Positions 14,719 to 21,098 of a stretch of DNA of 30,240 nt are shown in pieces. The DNA lies in IMG/VR virus record IMGVR_UViG_3300030107_003570, positions 1 to 30,240 of that record. The stretch is one strand, 5' to 3'. Position numbers and translations under genes: made by a program. How positions within the stretch are numbered: the stretch's first letter is position 1; every line of letters starts with the position of its first letter. This stretch comes from a virus. The notes below the pieces were generated by a model. The model did no database searches. It was not told the origin of the DNA and worked only from the letters and a program-made list of their open reading frames with translations.

Positions 14719-15510
14719 TCATTTCCAGGCATCATGCCATATCTTTCTTGCAAACGATTCAGCACCTGGGGTATATCTCCACCTCCAGTTGTCGAATGTC
14801 AAAGGAAACATTCGTACAACGTCTTCCTTTGTCTTTGCAATAGTCAAGATATGTTCTATCGATTTAAAGGCTTGTATTAATGTTTCAAGATGTCCTACAT
14901 GATCTCCTAAATCTGACGTATGATTATCCCAAGGAGATGCATATAATAGTAAGCATTCTTTATTGAATAACTCACGATATAAGAACTGCTGCCTTAAATG
15001 ATCGGGTTTAGGGTGATAGTTATGATTAATTTTTCCCTTTCTCCCTTGTTTTCTATCTGCTGCAGTCGGAGCATATCTCCAAACTTTAGCAGTAGCTTTA
15101 GTATCAACGATATAATCATTGAACTCAAAGTCTGTCTTTGCAACTATTGGTAGAGCCAGATCCTTAAATGGACCATTATATTCTCTCTGATAATGCAATA
15201 GTTTACCATATTGTTTTAACTCTTTAACAAATGTGTTTGCTATCCTAGCAGACCATTCACATTCATCATCATCTTCACTACCTTGACGCTTCATAACGTA
15301 TTGATGTTTTGCAAATTCTGATATATTGTTTTCATCAATGATTTGATTTGCTAATGCATCATGAGCTGTTTCTTCCGCAGCATGACCCATCTTCATTCTT
15401 GCATTCTCTTCCGTTTCAAATCCGTATATTTTTTCTATGATCCACATTTGCGGACAATCAATAAACGTATTACCAGCAGAAGCTGAATGATGTTCTATAA
15501 CTTTCAACAT
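14719..15510 (-). CDS. PD-(D/E)XK exonuclease of the RecB/Cas4-like type
   Basis: ATG at 15510 has GGAG 6 nt upstream. The 263-aa protein has the RecB-nuclease order: SASAGNTFIDCPQMW (about 9-23), GHAAEETAHDAL with His43/Glu46, KTDFEF (Asp127), YIVDTKAT (Asp136, Lys138), and HLRQQFLYRELF with Gln175/Tyr178. It should cut DNA using two metal ions, in phage recombination or host DNA breakdown. No Fe-S Cys cluster is present, unlike Cas4. With the ssDNA-binding-like neighbour it could make a recombination pair, although no annealase is seen in the window. Confidence 0.8.
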   Translation of the reverse strand: MLKVIEHHSASAGNTFIDCPQMWIIEKIYGFETEENARMKMGHAAEETAHDALANQIIDENNISEFAKHQYVMKRQGSEDDDECEWSARIANTFVKELKQYGKLLHYQREYNGPFKDLALPIVAKTDFEFNDYIVDTKATAKVWRYAPTAADRKQGRKGKINHNYHPKPDHLRQQFLYRELFNKECLLLYASPWDNHTSDLGDHVGHLETLIQAFKSIEHILTIAKTKEDVVRMFPLTFDNWRWRYTPGAESFARKIWHDAWK

Positions 15511-15560
15511 AATTTTCTCCATATGATTGTTAATATTCAAAAGTACTTATGTAGTACTTA
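15511..15560. promoter_or_regulatory. Divergent junction with palindromic operator-like site
   Basis: The exonuclease start (15510, leftward) and the DnaA-like start (15523, rightward) are only 12 nt apart. A perfect 7-bp inverted repeat, AAGTACT (15541-15547) and AGTACTT (15553-15559) with 5 nt between, lies just inside the rightward frame and about 31-49 nt upstream of the leftward start. This is a good position for a repressor on the leftward promoter. No clean -10/-35 pair could be assigned on either strand. Confidence 0.4.
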
Positions 15561-15816
15561 TAACATATCCCTTGATACTTTGAAGGGAAAAAAACCAATA
15601 AAAGATAAAGATGAGTATAATAAATATAACTTATCTATTATCTTATGTTGGCTATTGCTACCTACACAACGGTGGGGGAGCAAAAGCCTAATTGCTCGTT
15701 TTCATGGTTGCAAACATAAAAATAGAGTGTATCGTCTGATTCGTTTTTATCAATCTAATCAACGCTTTAAACACTATGTGAATAAAGCATTAAAGGAATA
15801 TAAATGCGAAAGTTAG
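15523..15816 (+). CDS. DnaA domain IV-like DNA-binding protein
   Basis: From ATG at 15523 the 97-aa product resembles the DNA-binding domain IV of DnaA without the AAA+ part. It has an initial helix MIVNIQKYLCSTYNISLDTL with the linker KGKKPIKDKDEY, a helix NLSIILCWLLL, then SLIARFHGCKHKNRVYRLIRF (about 55-75), matching the 'IG..FGGRDHSTV..A...I' signature helix-turn-helix in order and spacing. The asparagine/charged pattern differs from canonical DnaA. It could bind host oriC-type boxes or the phage origin. The start lacks a Shine-Dalgarno, so it may be leaderless or begin later. Confidence 0.5.
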   Translation: MIVNIQKYLCSTYNISLDTLKGKKPIKDKDEYNKYNLSIILCWLLLPTQRWGSKSLIARFHGCKHKNRVYRLIRFYQSNQRFKHYVNKALKEYKCES

Positions 15817-16289
15817 AAAAACCAGAACTTATAGAAACAATAATAGACAAAAAAAAAGTATGGTTAAACATACGTGAATCTCGTCTATTATATATGTTTC
15901 ATCGTAGATTAATATCATGGGAAGAATATGAAGCTGGTTCTAGATACCGATTAATGTGTGAACTGCAAGGCGGAGGAACGGGTAATGTTATTAAAGAACG
16001 TATTGATAATAATAATACTGATTTTATGTCTATGCAGATGGGTGCAGCTTTAGCTGTCGCAGAAGTTGATGAGGAATTAGGTGAACATCTTTCTCAAATT
16101 ATGAAGTTCTTTTGTCATTATAATTATGGTATTATTGAAATTGCAAACATACTAGGCACAACTGAACGTAAAATGTCTAACTATGTACATGAAGGTTTAT
16201 CTAGATTAGCAGTTTATTATGGGTACAAAAAAGTTAGACATACAATCAGAGGCCAAGGAACTAAGGTTAAAAGACAAAAAGTATCTTAA
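15804..16289 (+). CDS. Helix-turn-helix protein (DUF6456/antiterminator-like)
   Basis: This 161-aa protein has an N-terminal region with SWEEYEAGSRYRLMCELQ (about 38-55), then a helical middle. At residues 109-141 it has GIIEIANILGTTERKMSNYV, a helix-turn-helix of the sigma-region-4 kind used to read DNA. AAAGGA at 15793-15798 is the ribosome binding site. The 'Y.AG.RYR' element is like that of DUF6456 proteins of alphaproteobacterial phages, which have been compared with late-gene regulators. A role as transcription regulator is likely; antitermination is a guess. Confidence 0.5.
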   Translation: MRKLEKPELIETIIDKKKVWLNIRESRLLYMFHRRLISWEEYEAGSRYRLMCELQGGGTGNVIKERIDNNNTDFMSMQMGAALAVAEVDEELGEHLSQIMKFFCHYNYGIIEIANILGTTERKMSNYVHEGLSRLAVYYGYKKVRHTIRGQGTKVKRQKVS

Positions 16290-16644
16290 GTGGGTAGCAA
16301 GCCAGGCTTGCATACTTTGTCAAGATGTTCCCTGCCAAGCTCACCATATAACCTATGCTCAGCATAGAGGTATATCTCAAAAAGTAGGTGATCAATGGAC
16401 TATTCCTTTATGTTTTTTACACCATAGTTATTTACATACTTGCGGACTTTCTGAACGCAACTTCTGGTTAAAAATAGAGATAGACCCACTACATATAGCA
16501 GAGACTTTCTATAAACATAACAAAGATATGTGGAAAAACTCTGATTTCTTTTATGATGATTCATTATTGTGGGTGATGGTTTATAACAAAATTGTACCTC
16601 TTATTAAGAAACATATTGACTTTATCATGCAACCCAAACTATAA
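16219..16644 (+). CDS. HNH-type zinc nuclease-like protein
   Basis: This 141-aa protein has the pattern of DUF968/Ref-like HNH proteins: YLKWVASQACILC (Cys31, Cys34), then CQAHHITYA (His42, His43), KVGDQWTIPLC (Cys65) and HHSYLH (His68, His69, His73). The CxxC...HH...C..HH arrangement supports a zinc-bound beta-beta-alpha metal finger with nuclease potential. The start overlaps the previous gene by 71 nt and has no clear ribosome binding site, so the true start may be further downstream. A role in recombination or Holliday-junction processing is possible for this family. Confidence 0.65.
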   Translation: MGTKKLDIQSEAKELRLKDKKYLKWVASQACILCQDVPCQAHHITYAQHRGISQKVGDQWTIPLCFLHHSYLHTCGLSERNFWLKIEIDPLHIAETFYKHNKDMWKNSDFFYDDSLLWVMVYNKIVPLIKKHIDFIMQPKL

Positions 16645-16676
16645 AATACTTTATCCTCGCCAGAGGTATATCTAAT

Positions 16677-16958
16677 ATGGCTAAAATATTTAAATTTCCT
16701 AAAAGCAAAGAGTTATATTCTCAAAAATTTATTAAGAATATAAACCCTAATGCCATAGGAGATTTCATTCATAAACAACATCCTGATATATCTATAAGAG
16801 CTGCAGATGCAATGGCTTTAGCCATCATCTACAGTACCCATTTACAATTAGTTTTTGAAGAAGAAGGATCTGCAATTCCTATAGATGTTATGAATAAGTT
16901 TGAGGATAATGATCATGAAATGTTTTTGTGGGCTAAACCTAAGCATACTTTGCATTAA
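16677..16958 (+). CDS. Hypothetical small protein
   Basis: This 93-aa protein begins MAKIFKFPKSKELYSQKF. A helical region SIRAADAMALAIIYSTHLQLVF then follows, and an acidic stretch EDNDHEMF. CCAGAGG at 16660-16666 precedes the ATG at a workable distance. It is the last gene of the short rightward block. No domain is recognised. Confidence 0.55.
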   Translation: MAKIFKFPKSKELYSQKFIKNINPNAIGDFIHKQHPDISIRAADAMALAIIYSTHLQLVFEEEGSAIPIDVMNKFEDNDHEMFLWAKPKHTLH

Positions 16959-17143
16959 ATTTAAAAGGACACACCATTAAGGTAATTAGCCAACGTGGTC
17001 GAGACTTGAGTTCTTATACGACTTAACCATGGTCTAGTCTGACGTTGATGTGTCCATCTAAATTTAGCGAACCAGGCAGTCTCCCACCTGGCTCTATCTC
17101 AGTTAGGTCGTACGAATTAGTATGCTCCTGCTGAGAATTCTGT
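16959..17143. ncRNA. Structured intergenic region between convergent operons
   Basis: Between the ends of the rightward (16958) and leftward (17144) blocks there is no gene. Positions 16967-17055 can form three nested helices: GGACACA with TGTGTCC (7 bp), CAACGT with ACGTTG (6 bp), and AGACT with AGTCT (5 bp). A second hairpin CCAGG/CCTGG (17072-17076 with 17087-17091) and a TCTCAG/CTGAGA pair (17097-17102 with 17131-17136) follow. No tRNA T-loop and no U-run is present. It may be a bidirectional terminator or a structured RNA. Confidence 0.4.
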
Positions 17144-17476
17144 TCACTCATCGTGAATTTGATTAGAATCTTCTAATTCTTTATGTTCTTTAACAACATC
17201 CATAAGATCTACATCAGTTTTATGTACTGGATCTCCATCTAATGGATTAGTATAAACTTCTTCAACAGCTTGACCACCAATTTCTACTATTCTTTGTTTT
17301 GTAGCATTAATCTCAGCTTTAACATGATCTTTTGCATGTTCTAATACTTGAGTTAACTTCGGAAAATTTGTGGGATATATTCCGTATATAGTTAAATCAT
17401 TAATCGCTGTTGCTACTCTTTGAAGTCCTCTTTGACGTTTTTCTAGTCTCAGTACTTCGCTGTCTGGAGTTATCAT
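17144..17476 (-). CDS. Hypothetical helical early protein
   Basis: This 110-aa protein has an Arg-rich first helix (EVLRLEKRQRGLQRVATAI), YGIYPTNFPKL, then a long helix (EHAKDHVKAEINATKQRIVEI). An acidic tail follows. GGAGATG at 17485-17479 on the minus strand gives a ribosome binding site. It is the last gene of the long leftward block. No known family. Confidence 0.6.
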   Translation of the reverse strand: MITPDSEVLRLEKRQRGLQRVATAINDLTIYGIYPTNFPKLTQVLEHAKDHVKAEINATKQRIVEIGGQAVEEVYTNPLDGDPVHKTDVDLMDVVKEHKELEDSNQIHDE

Positions 17477-17570
17477 TTTCCATCTCCTTTATTTTACGTT
17501 TTAGTTTATCTATTTCTAACTGCTTAGTCGCAACCATTGCTCTAAGACTTCTTTCGTTTATATCGCTCAT
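17400..17570 (-). CDS. Small coiled-coil protein (56 aa)
   Basis: ATG at 17570 opens 56 codons to TAA at 17402-17400. The frame begins MSDINERSLRAMVATKQLEI and continues with a charged heptad helix (DKLKRKIKEMENDN), then a Ser/Thr/Lys tail that overlaps the next gene by 77 nt. It fills an otherwise empty gap and provides the sequence that holds the next gene's ribosome binding site. Function unknown. Confidence 0.5.
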   Translation of the reverse strand: MSDINERSLRAMVATKQLEIDKLKRKIKEMENDNSRQRSTETRKTSKRTSKSSNSD

Positions 17571-17769
17571 TTATTTGTCCTTCCAATATATGATCTAAAT
17601 ACTCAAATCGATCTTTATATTCTTTTAACCATTCCTGAATTATTAATGAATGCTTATCATATAAAAATCCACATTTTATAGCATTACTTAACACAGAAAT
17701 AGATTCTTTACAATCAGCTAATTCCTCTTTGGTTTTAGCCATTTCTTCAGCTGGATTAATTGTTATCAT
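17542..17769 (-). CDS. Hypothetical small charged helical protein
   Basis: The start at 17769 is chosen because the ATG overlaps the upstream stop (ATGA) and AGGAG lies 9 nt before it. The 75-aa product has EEMAKTKEELADCKESISVL, two Cys, then SLIIQEWLKEYKDRFEYLDHIL and a basic end. Helical, no membrane segment. Function unknown. Confidence 0.55.
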   Translation of the reverse strand: MITINPAEEMAKTKEELADCKESISVLSNAIKCGFLYDKHSLIIQEWLKEYKDRFEYLDHILEGQINERYKRKKS

Positions 17770-17867
17770 AATATTATTGCTCCTGCTGTAAATCCAATTG
17801 TAAACCATACAATTTCAGTTCTATTGTGTAAATGCCATATATGAAATCTAGTTATATATTTTTTCAT
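17766..17867 (-). CDS. Tiny membrane protein (33 aa)
   Basis: ATG at 17867-17865 overlaps the upstream TGA (17866-17864), and its own TGA at 17768-17766 overlaps the next ATG. The product is a polar, His/Arg-containing head (KKYITRFHIWHLHNRTE) and a short membrane helix (IVWFTIGFTAGAIIL). The ATGA couplings at both ends make it convincing in spite of its size. Function unknown. Confidence 0.6.
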   Translation of the reverse strand: MKKYITRFHIWHLHNRTEIVWFTIGFTAGAIIL

Positions 17868-18139
17868 ATTTCACCATTCTTTCTTAATTTATCAACTGTT
17901 TTATTAATGATTTCTTTTATCTTATCATTTTCTCTTAACAATTGATTATTTAGAACTCTAAGATCACCATTTGTTTGTGAGTGAGAATCATTAATGTTCA
18001 TTAGATCTGCTATTCTACGATCTTTATCCATTAATTCTATATTATGATTATCTTGTAAAAGACTTATTTGTTTTTTAAGATATTCTATTTCTTTACGTAG
18101 ATCTTCGATCTCTTTTAGATTTTTCATTCCTTCGTTCAT
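17864..18139 (-). CDS. Coiled-coil early protein
   Basis: The ATG at 18139 is preceded by AGGAGG at a 6-7 nt distance, so the longer open frame upstream is not needed. The 91-aa product is a heptad-type helix nearly throughout (KEIEDLRKEIEYLKKQISLL, then DLRVLNNQLLRENDKIKEII). There is no membrane segment. It overlaps both neighbours as ATGA. Function unknown. Confidence 0.6.
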   Translation of the reverse strand: MNEGMKNLKEIEDLRKEIEYLKKQISLLQDNHNIELMDKDRRIADLMNINDSHSQTNGDLRVLNNQLLRENDKIKEIINKTVDKLRKNGEI

Positions 18140-18531
18140 GCTGCCTCCTCTGATACTTTCTGTATAACACATACTTTACCTGCAATAAAATCATTTGGCA
18201 ATGTTTGTCTTCTAGGTAAAAATCTTTCAGTTTTGGAAACCCATTCAAGCCATGCTGCAGTTATCTTAGCATTAACAGTAGGCATCATTTTAAGTTTAGC
18301 TTCTTCATCCATAAAAATATCTACATAACCATCTTTTCTATTAGATAATTCTGGTATATATGCAGTAGACATTTCTATCATATTAGTTCCTATTTTCTTA
18401 TACATCAATTTGAAATCAGGTTTCTCATGATGCCAAGTAGTAAACTGCTTTCCATCTTCATGGAATGTCACTAATTTCCACTTTGGACTCTTACGTTCTT
18501 TATTCATTTGACTCATTGATTTATTTTTCAT
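18136..18531 (-). CDS. Hypothetical early protein
   Basis: This 131-aa protein is mixed alpha/beta: KWKLVTFHEDGKQFTTWHHE, then YKKIGTNMIEMSTAYIPEL, KITAAWLEWVSKTERFLPRR and a final KVCVIQKV strand. GGAGAATAA gives a ribosome binding site (AAAAGGAG just upstream), and its ATG overlaps the stop of the 52-aa gene before it (TAATG). No family is recognised. Confidence 0.6.
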   Translation of the reverse strand: MKNKSMSQMNKERKSPKWKLVTFHEDGKQFTTWHHEKPDFKLMYKKIGTNMIEMSTAYIPELSNRKDGYVDIFMDEEAKLKMMPTVNAKITAAWLEWVSKTERFLPRRQTLPNDFIAGKVCVIQKVSEEAA

Positions 18532-18689
18532 TAGTTTATTCTCCTTTTAATGTATTTAGCTACTAACTCGACCCATCTAAACCATTCGTTTATATAGTGT
18601 CTTCGTTTACCTTGACGTTCTTTCTCTACAACTTTCAAGGCTTTGTCAGTAGCTTTATTTAACACTCTTAATTGTTCATCGTTTTTCAT
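18531..18689 (-). CDS. Small basic helical protein (52 aa)
   Basis: ATG at 18689-18687 lies 1 nt after the upstream TAA (18693-18691). The frame runs 52 codons to TAA at 18533-18531, overlapping the next ATG. The product is helical and Lys/Arg-rich with aromatic residues (EQLRVLNKATDKALKVVEKE, then RRHYINEWFRWVELVAKYIK). It fills a 160-nt gap exactly. It might bind DNA or membrane through its amphipathic basic helix. Confidence 0.6.
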   Translation of the reverse strand: MKNDEQLRVLNKATDKALKVVEKERQGKRRHYINEWFRWVELVAKYIKRRIN

Positions 18690-18690
18690 A

Positions 18691-19305
18691 TTACCCTATT
18701 TCAAAGCCTCCACTATTTAAGCAAAAGTTAGCAAATTCTTTGACATTACTTGCTGCAAATGGATAATTAGGTGTATCAAATTGTAATCCACCTCCCATTT
18801 GAGCTAATGCATGCCATCGTTTATAATTTGCAGGATCATGTATTTTCATATCACCTGGACAAGTTATTTTACCATCTGATTTATCAACTATCTTATTATA
18901 TAAATAATTAGCTGCTACATCACAAAGTTCATTAAACTCTTTTTTAGGTGTGACATCTGCTTTATATTCTTTCTCTACCTTTTCAGCATGTTCCATATCC
19001 TTTAATAATACTTTACCAATTCTTTCTGCTTTAGTTGCAGAAATCTTATGGTAAGAATTTTCATGACCTAGATTGAAATCTTTCTCTGTAAGAACATCAG
19101 TCCTGTCATAAACATAATTCCATAGTGGTCTCCACCACCATACATTATTTCTAAAATAAGTACCTACATTTTCATCTTCGTATTTATTTTTAGCTTCAAA
19201 GTATTTATTTCTTTCTTCTTCAGTAGCTTTACCAAAATCTATTTCTTTCGGTTTAACACTACCTTCTTTTATCTTTGGATTTAATCCGTATACATCCATT
19301 CCCAT
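18691..19305 (-). CDS. MGMDVYG-type hypothetical phage protein
   Basis: This 204-aa protein begins MGMDVYGLNP and has GTYFRNNVWWWRPLWNYV near residues 48-65, a layout found in a family of conserved phage and bacterial proteins of unknown role ('GMDVYG..P....G.YFR...W.WRPLW'). A helical, charged middle follows, then GGGLQFDTPNYPFAASNVKEF near the C-terminus, which might form a binding surface. AAAGGATATAAA precedes the ATG. A conserved hairpin-like element (19331-19355) lies upstream. Confidence 0.7.
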   Translation of the reverse strand: MGMDVYGLNPKIKEGSVKPKEIDFGKATEEERNKYFEAKNKYEDENVGTYFRNNVWWWRPLWNYVYDRTDVLTEKDFNLGHENSYHKISATKAERIGKVLLKDMEHAEKVEKEYKADVTPKKEFNELCDVAANYLYNKIVDKSDGKITCPGDMKIHDPANYKRWHALAQMGGGLQFDTPNYPFAASNVKEFANFCLNSGGFEIG

Positions 19306-19330
19306 TTTATATCCTTTCAGTTTAAGGGCT

Positions 19331-19355
19331 TAAGCCCTACACTAGATAGGGCTTA
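19331..19355 (-). repeat. Hairpin element, copy 1
   Basis: TAAGCCCT (19331-19338) and AGGGCTTA (19348-19355) form a perfect 8-bp stem with a 9-nt loop. It lies between the stop of the 19367 gene and the start of the 18691 gene. The copy at 21338-21362 has the same stem length, loop length and flanks (minus-strand ATTGG before, GCC and TTTAAA-like after). No U-run follows, so it is not a standard terminator; it may be an attenuation, processing or stability element. Confidence 0.6.
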
Positions 19356-19366
19356 TGCCAATTTAT

Positions 19367-19654
19367 TTAAGCAACTTTAGTATTCTTTTCAAATTGAGAT
19401 AATTCTTCTAATCTCTTTGCAACTTGTTTTGCATCTCTATTCTTATCTAGAGCAGCGTTAGTTGCTATGAATACAGTAGCCAGCATTGAAGTTTGATTAA
19501 ATGGTGGTAACTGTTTATATCTTGGATCTTTACTACATGCTTCATACGTTTGATAATACTGTTCAATAAACCATTTTGTTAATGGCATTGTTTTATCAGC
19601 AACTCTATCTTTCATAGGAGCTTTAGATCCTGTTGTCTTTGATTGGTTTGACAT
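19367..19654 (-). CDS. Hypothetical early protein
   Basis: ATG at 19654 has GGAG 9 nt upstream. The 95-aa product begins polar (MSNQSKTTGSKAPMKDRVAD), then has helices PLTKWFIEQYYQTYEACS and QTSMLATVFIATNAALDK with KQVAKRLEELSQFEK. One Cys. It ends just before the hairpin element. Function unknown. Confidence 0.6.
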   Translation of the reverse strand: MSNQSKTTGSKAPMKDRVADKTMPLTKWFIEQYYQTYEACSKDPRYKQLPPFNQTSMLATVFIATNAALDKNRDAKQVAKRLEELSQFEKNTKVA

Positions 19655-19817
19655 CAATAACATCTCCTTTCTTGTCACTTTTCTTTTTAACTTCGTAAGG
19701 AAATTCTAATGTATCAGGCATATTCTTTTCAACTGCATTGACTATACCTACTACTATCCTTACTGGTAATGTTAATCCCTTAATTAACATATTACCGTAT
19801 TTTTCTACTCGCTTCAT
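19623..19817 (-). CDS. Hypothetical small protein
   Basis: This 64-aa protein has a Lys/Arg start, an amphipathic hydrophobic segment (MLIKGLTLPVRIVVGIVNAV, about 10-29) that may touch the membrane, then an acidic/basic tail. GGAGAATACG precedes the ATG. It resembles the 21376 protein (PAKAL and a hydrophobic start followed by charged helix) only loosely. It overlaps the next gene by 32 nt. Confidence 0.5.
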   Translation of the reverse strand: MKRVEKYGNMLIKGLTLPVRIVVGIVNAVEKNMPDTLEFPYEVKKKSDKKGDVIDVKPIKDNRI

Positions 19818-20001
19818 CGTATTCTCCTTTCTTTTTTCTTAATCGATTATACTTTTGTTTTGCTGCGTAGAACTCTTGATCAAACTCTTTTGTACCAGGA
19901 ATTGGATCAACATCAGCGGTGAGCCAATTCCAACCTTTCCTAACAGTCACAGCAGCAACGCTATAAGCAATAAATCGAACAAAATTAAAAATTCCATTCA
20001 T
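19792..20001 (-). CDS. Small membrane-associated hypothetical protein
   Basis: This 69-aa protein has a hydrophobic first segment (GIFNFVRFIAYSVAAVTV, about 3-20) that could insert in the membrane. It continues with RKGWNWLTADVDPIPGTKEF and a Lys/Arg-rich helical tail (AKQKYNRLRKKK). GAGG lies 6 nt before the ATG. It overlaps the next gene by 26 nt. Function unknown. Confidence 0.55.
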   Translation of the reverse strand: MNGIFNFVRFIAYSVAAVTVRKGWNWLTADVDPIPGTKEFDQEFYAAKQKYNRLRKKKGEYDEASRKIR

Positions 20002-20002
20002 T

Positions 20003-20413
20003 CTACTCCTCTCTATTCGTCATAACATTGTATAACTTTTCAGTTCTACGTTTATAATATTTATCAGCAGATATTTCAGCTTTCTTCCACATCTCTTTAA
20101 CCTGCTCATATTCTCGAGGTATAGCTCTATTATTTGGATAATCTCTTTGCATCCATTCATGTAACATTGCATCAGAATCTGCATACATCATAGTTATATC
20201 CCATTTATTCTTTTCACATATTCTTTGTAAATCTTCAGCATATATCCTATTTACACATTTCTCCATTTTCTGGTACTGCTGAAAAGAAACACCAATAATA
20301 TCACCCATTTGTGTTTGAGTTAATCTAGACCATATTCGATGTGCTATCAAATTCTTTGCTAGCCTTTTTGCTATGTCTAAATTTCTTTCGTCTCTCTTCG
20401 TTCTTTTGGACAT
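20003..20413 (-). CDS. XRE-type helix-turn-helix regulator
   Basis: The protein has a cI/Cro-type helix-turn-helix: RLTQTQMGDIIGVSFQQYQK followed by MEKCVNRIYAEDLQRICEKN, matching 'LTQ..LA..LGVS..QI.K.E.G..R....L..IA'. A start at 20413 (136 aa) uses AAAGGA about 8 nt upstream; ATG codons at 20419 and 20431 are alternatives. The C-terminal half is helical and basic (EQVKEMWKKAEISADKYYKR). It is probably the phage's regulator of the early or divergent promoters. No integrase accompanies it here, so lysogeny is not implied. Confidence 0.75.
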   Translation of the reverse strand: MSKRTKRDERNLDIAKRLAKNLIAHRIWSRLTQTQMGDIIGVSFQQYQKMEKCVNRIYAEDLQRICEKNKWDITMMYADSDAMLHEWMQRDYPNNRAIPREYEQVKEMWKKAEISADKYYKRRTEKLYNVMTNREE

Positions 20414-20714
20414 GTTCATTTTCCTTTCCATATAGTTGTTTTAATACAAGCAACTCTCGCCTGCCAGAGGTGCTTGGATTTGTTACTACTCTTACTGATG
20501 GTTTCCCATCACGCATTATCTTAACTAATGTTATCCATCCTTTCTTCGGATACAATATTTCAAGATAAATAAATTTAATTAAATAGTTTCTCCACCATTT
20601 AATATGTTCACTCTGAATAGATCCTGTAAATGGTTGATGATACATCAACTTTACAACTCTTCCGAGATTGATAGCTCTCTCTCTAAATCTATTCTTGAGT
20701 ATCACTCTATACAT
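20325..20714 (-). CDS. Hypothetical basic early protein
   Basis: ATG at 20714 is preceded by AGGG; the longer frame is not needed. The 129-aa product is basic with beta-type segments (YRVILKNRFRERAI, RNYLIKFIYLEILYP, GWITLVKIM, KPSVRVVTNP), then a Lys/Arg tail (KNEERRKKFRHSKKASKEFD) that overlaps the regulator gene by about 90 nt. A nucleic-acid-binding role is possible from charge only. Confidence 0.5.
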   Translation of the reverse strand: MYRVILKNRFRERAINLGRVVKLMYHQPFTGSIQSEHIKWWRNYLIKFIYLEILYPKKGWITLVKIMRDGKPSVRVVTNPSTSGRRELLVLKQLYGKENEHVQKNEERRKKFRHSKKASKEFDSTSNMV

Positions 20715-20715
20715 T

Positions 20716-20838
20716 CTATTCCCTTCTTGGTAATACTGCCCACACAACAAGGACACTAAATGCTATTATATATAGTTCCTTACTCTGTAATGTATTCCAT
20801 ATAGAATCTATTGCAAGTTGTATTATTGTAGGTTCCAT
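20716..20838 (-). CDS. Tiny membrane protein (40 aa)
   Basis: ATG at 20838-20836 has GGAG 4 nt upstream, and the TAG at 20718-20716 lies just before the next ATG (20714). The product begins EPTIIQLAIDSIWNTLQS and has a hydrophobic C-terminal half (ELYIIAFSVLVVWAVLP) ending in RRE. This fills the gap between two genes and has a good ribosome binding site. Function unknown. Confidence 0.6.
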   Translation of the reverse strand: MEPTIIQLAIDSIWNTLQSKELYIIAFSVLVVWAVLPRRE

Positions 20839-20845
20839 ATATCTC

Positions 20846-21097
20846 CTATATTTTATAATTTTTCTTTTTTTTGGGATCTGTTATCTCATCTCTTGAACCT
20901 TCCCAATATCCATCTATATATCCATCTTTTTCACCTAAATCATAACTAGATCTATGTGTTGCTCTTATTACTGCATAGAATCCTACTAGACTTATACTTA
21001 GTCCTAACCATACTTCACCTAAGTGAAACATAATTATTACACCTAGGAATGCTAGTACGAATCCTGCTAGTAATTGTATTAATATTAGTATTCTCAT
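20846..21097 (-). CDS. Small two-TM protein with acidic cytoplasmic tail
   Basis: ATG at 21097 follows the upstream TAA (TAATATG), with GGGAG 10 nt before. The 83-aa product has two hydrophobic helices (MRILILIQLLAGFVLAFLG, then about 28-46 WLGLSISLVGFYAVI) and a tail DLGEKDGYIDGYWEGSRDEI. Likely an inner-membrane protein. Function unknown. Confidence 0.6.
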   Translation of the reverse strand: MRILILIQLLAGFVLAFLGVIIMFHLGEVWLGLSISLVGFYAVIRATHRSSYDLGEKDGYIDGYWEGSRDEITDPKKKKNYKI

Positions 21098-21098
21098 A

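Noticed and set aside
15804-16644. CRISPR array or mobile element in the mid-window
   Set aside because: No direct repeats with regular spacers, transposase motifs or target-site duplications were seen anywhere in the window.
16655-16666. CCTC/GAGG mini-hairpin covering the ribosome binding site of the 16677 gene
   Set aside because: The stem is only 4 bp with a 4-nt loop, which is easily chance. Without conservation it does not support a regulatory claim.
16967-17055. tRNA gene (7-bp acceptor-like stem GGACACA/TGTGTCC)
   Set aside because: There is no GTTC-type T-loop next to the 3' strand, no D-arm or anticodon arm at the right spacing, and the inner helices do not fit a cloverleaf.
20003-20413. 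Evidence for a lysogeny module (XRE repressor)
   Set aside because: An XRE-type protein alone does not show lysogeny. No integrase, excisionase, attachment site or divergent cI/cro pair is visible in this window.
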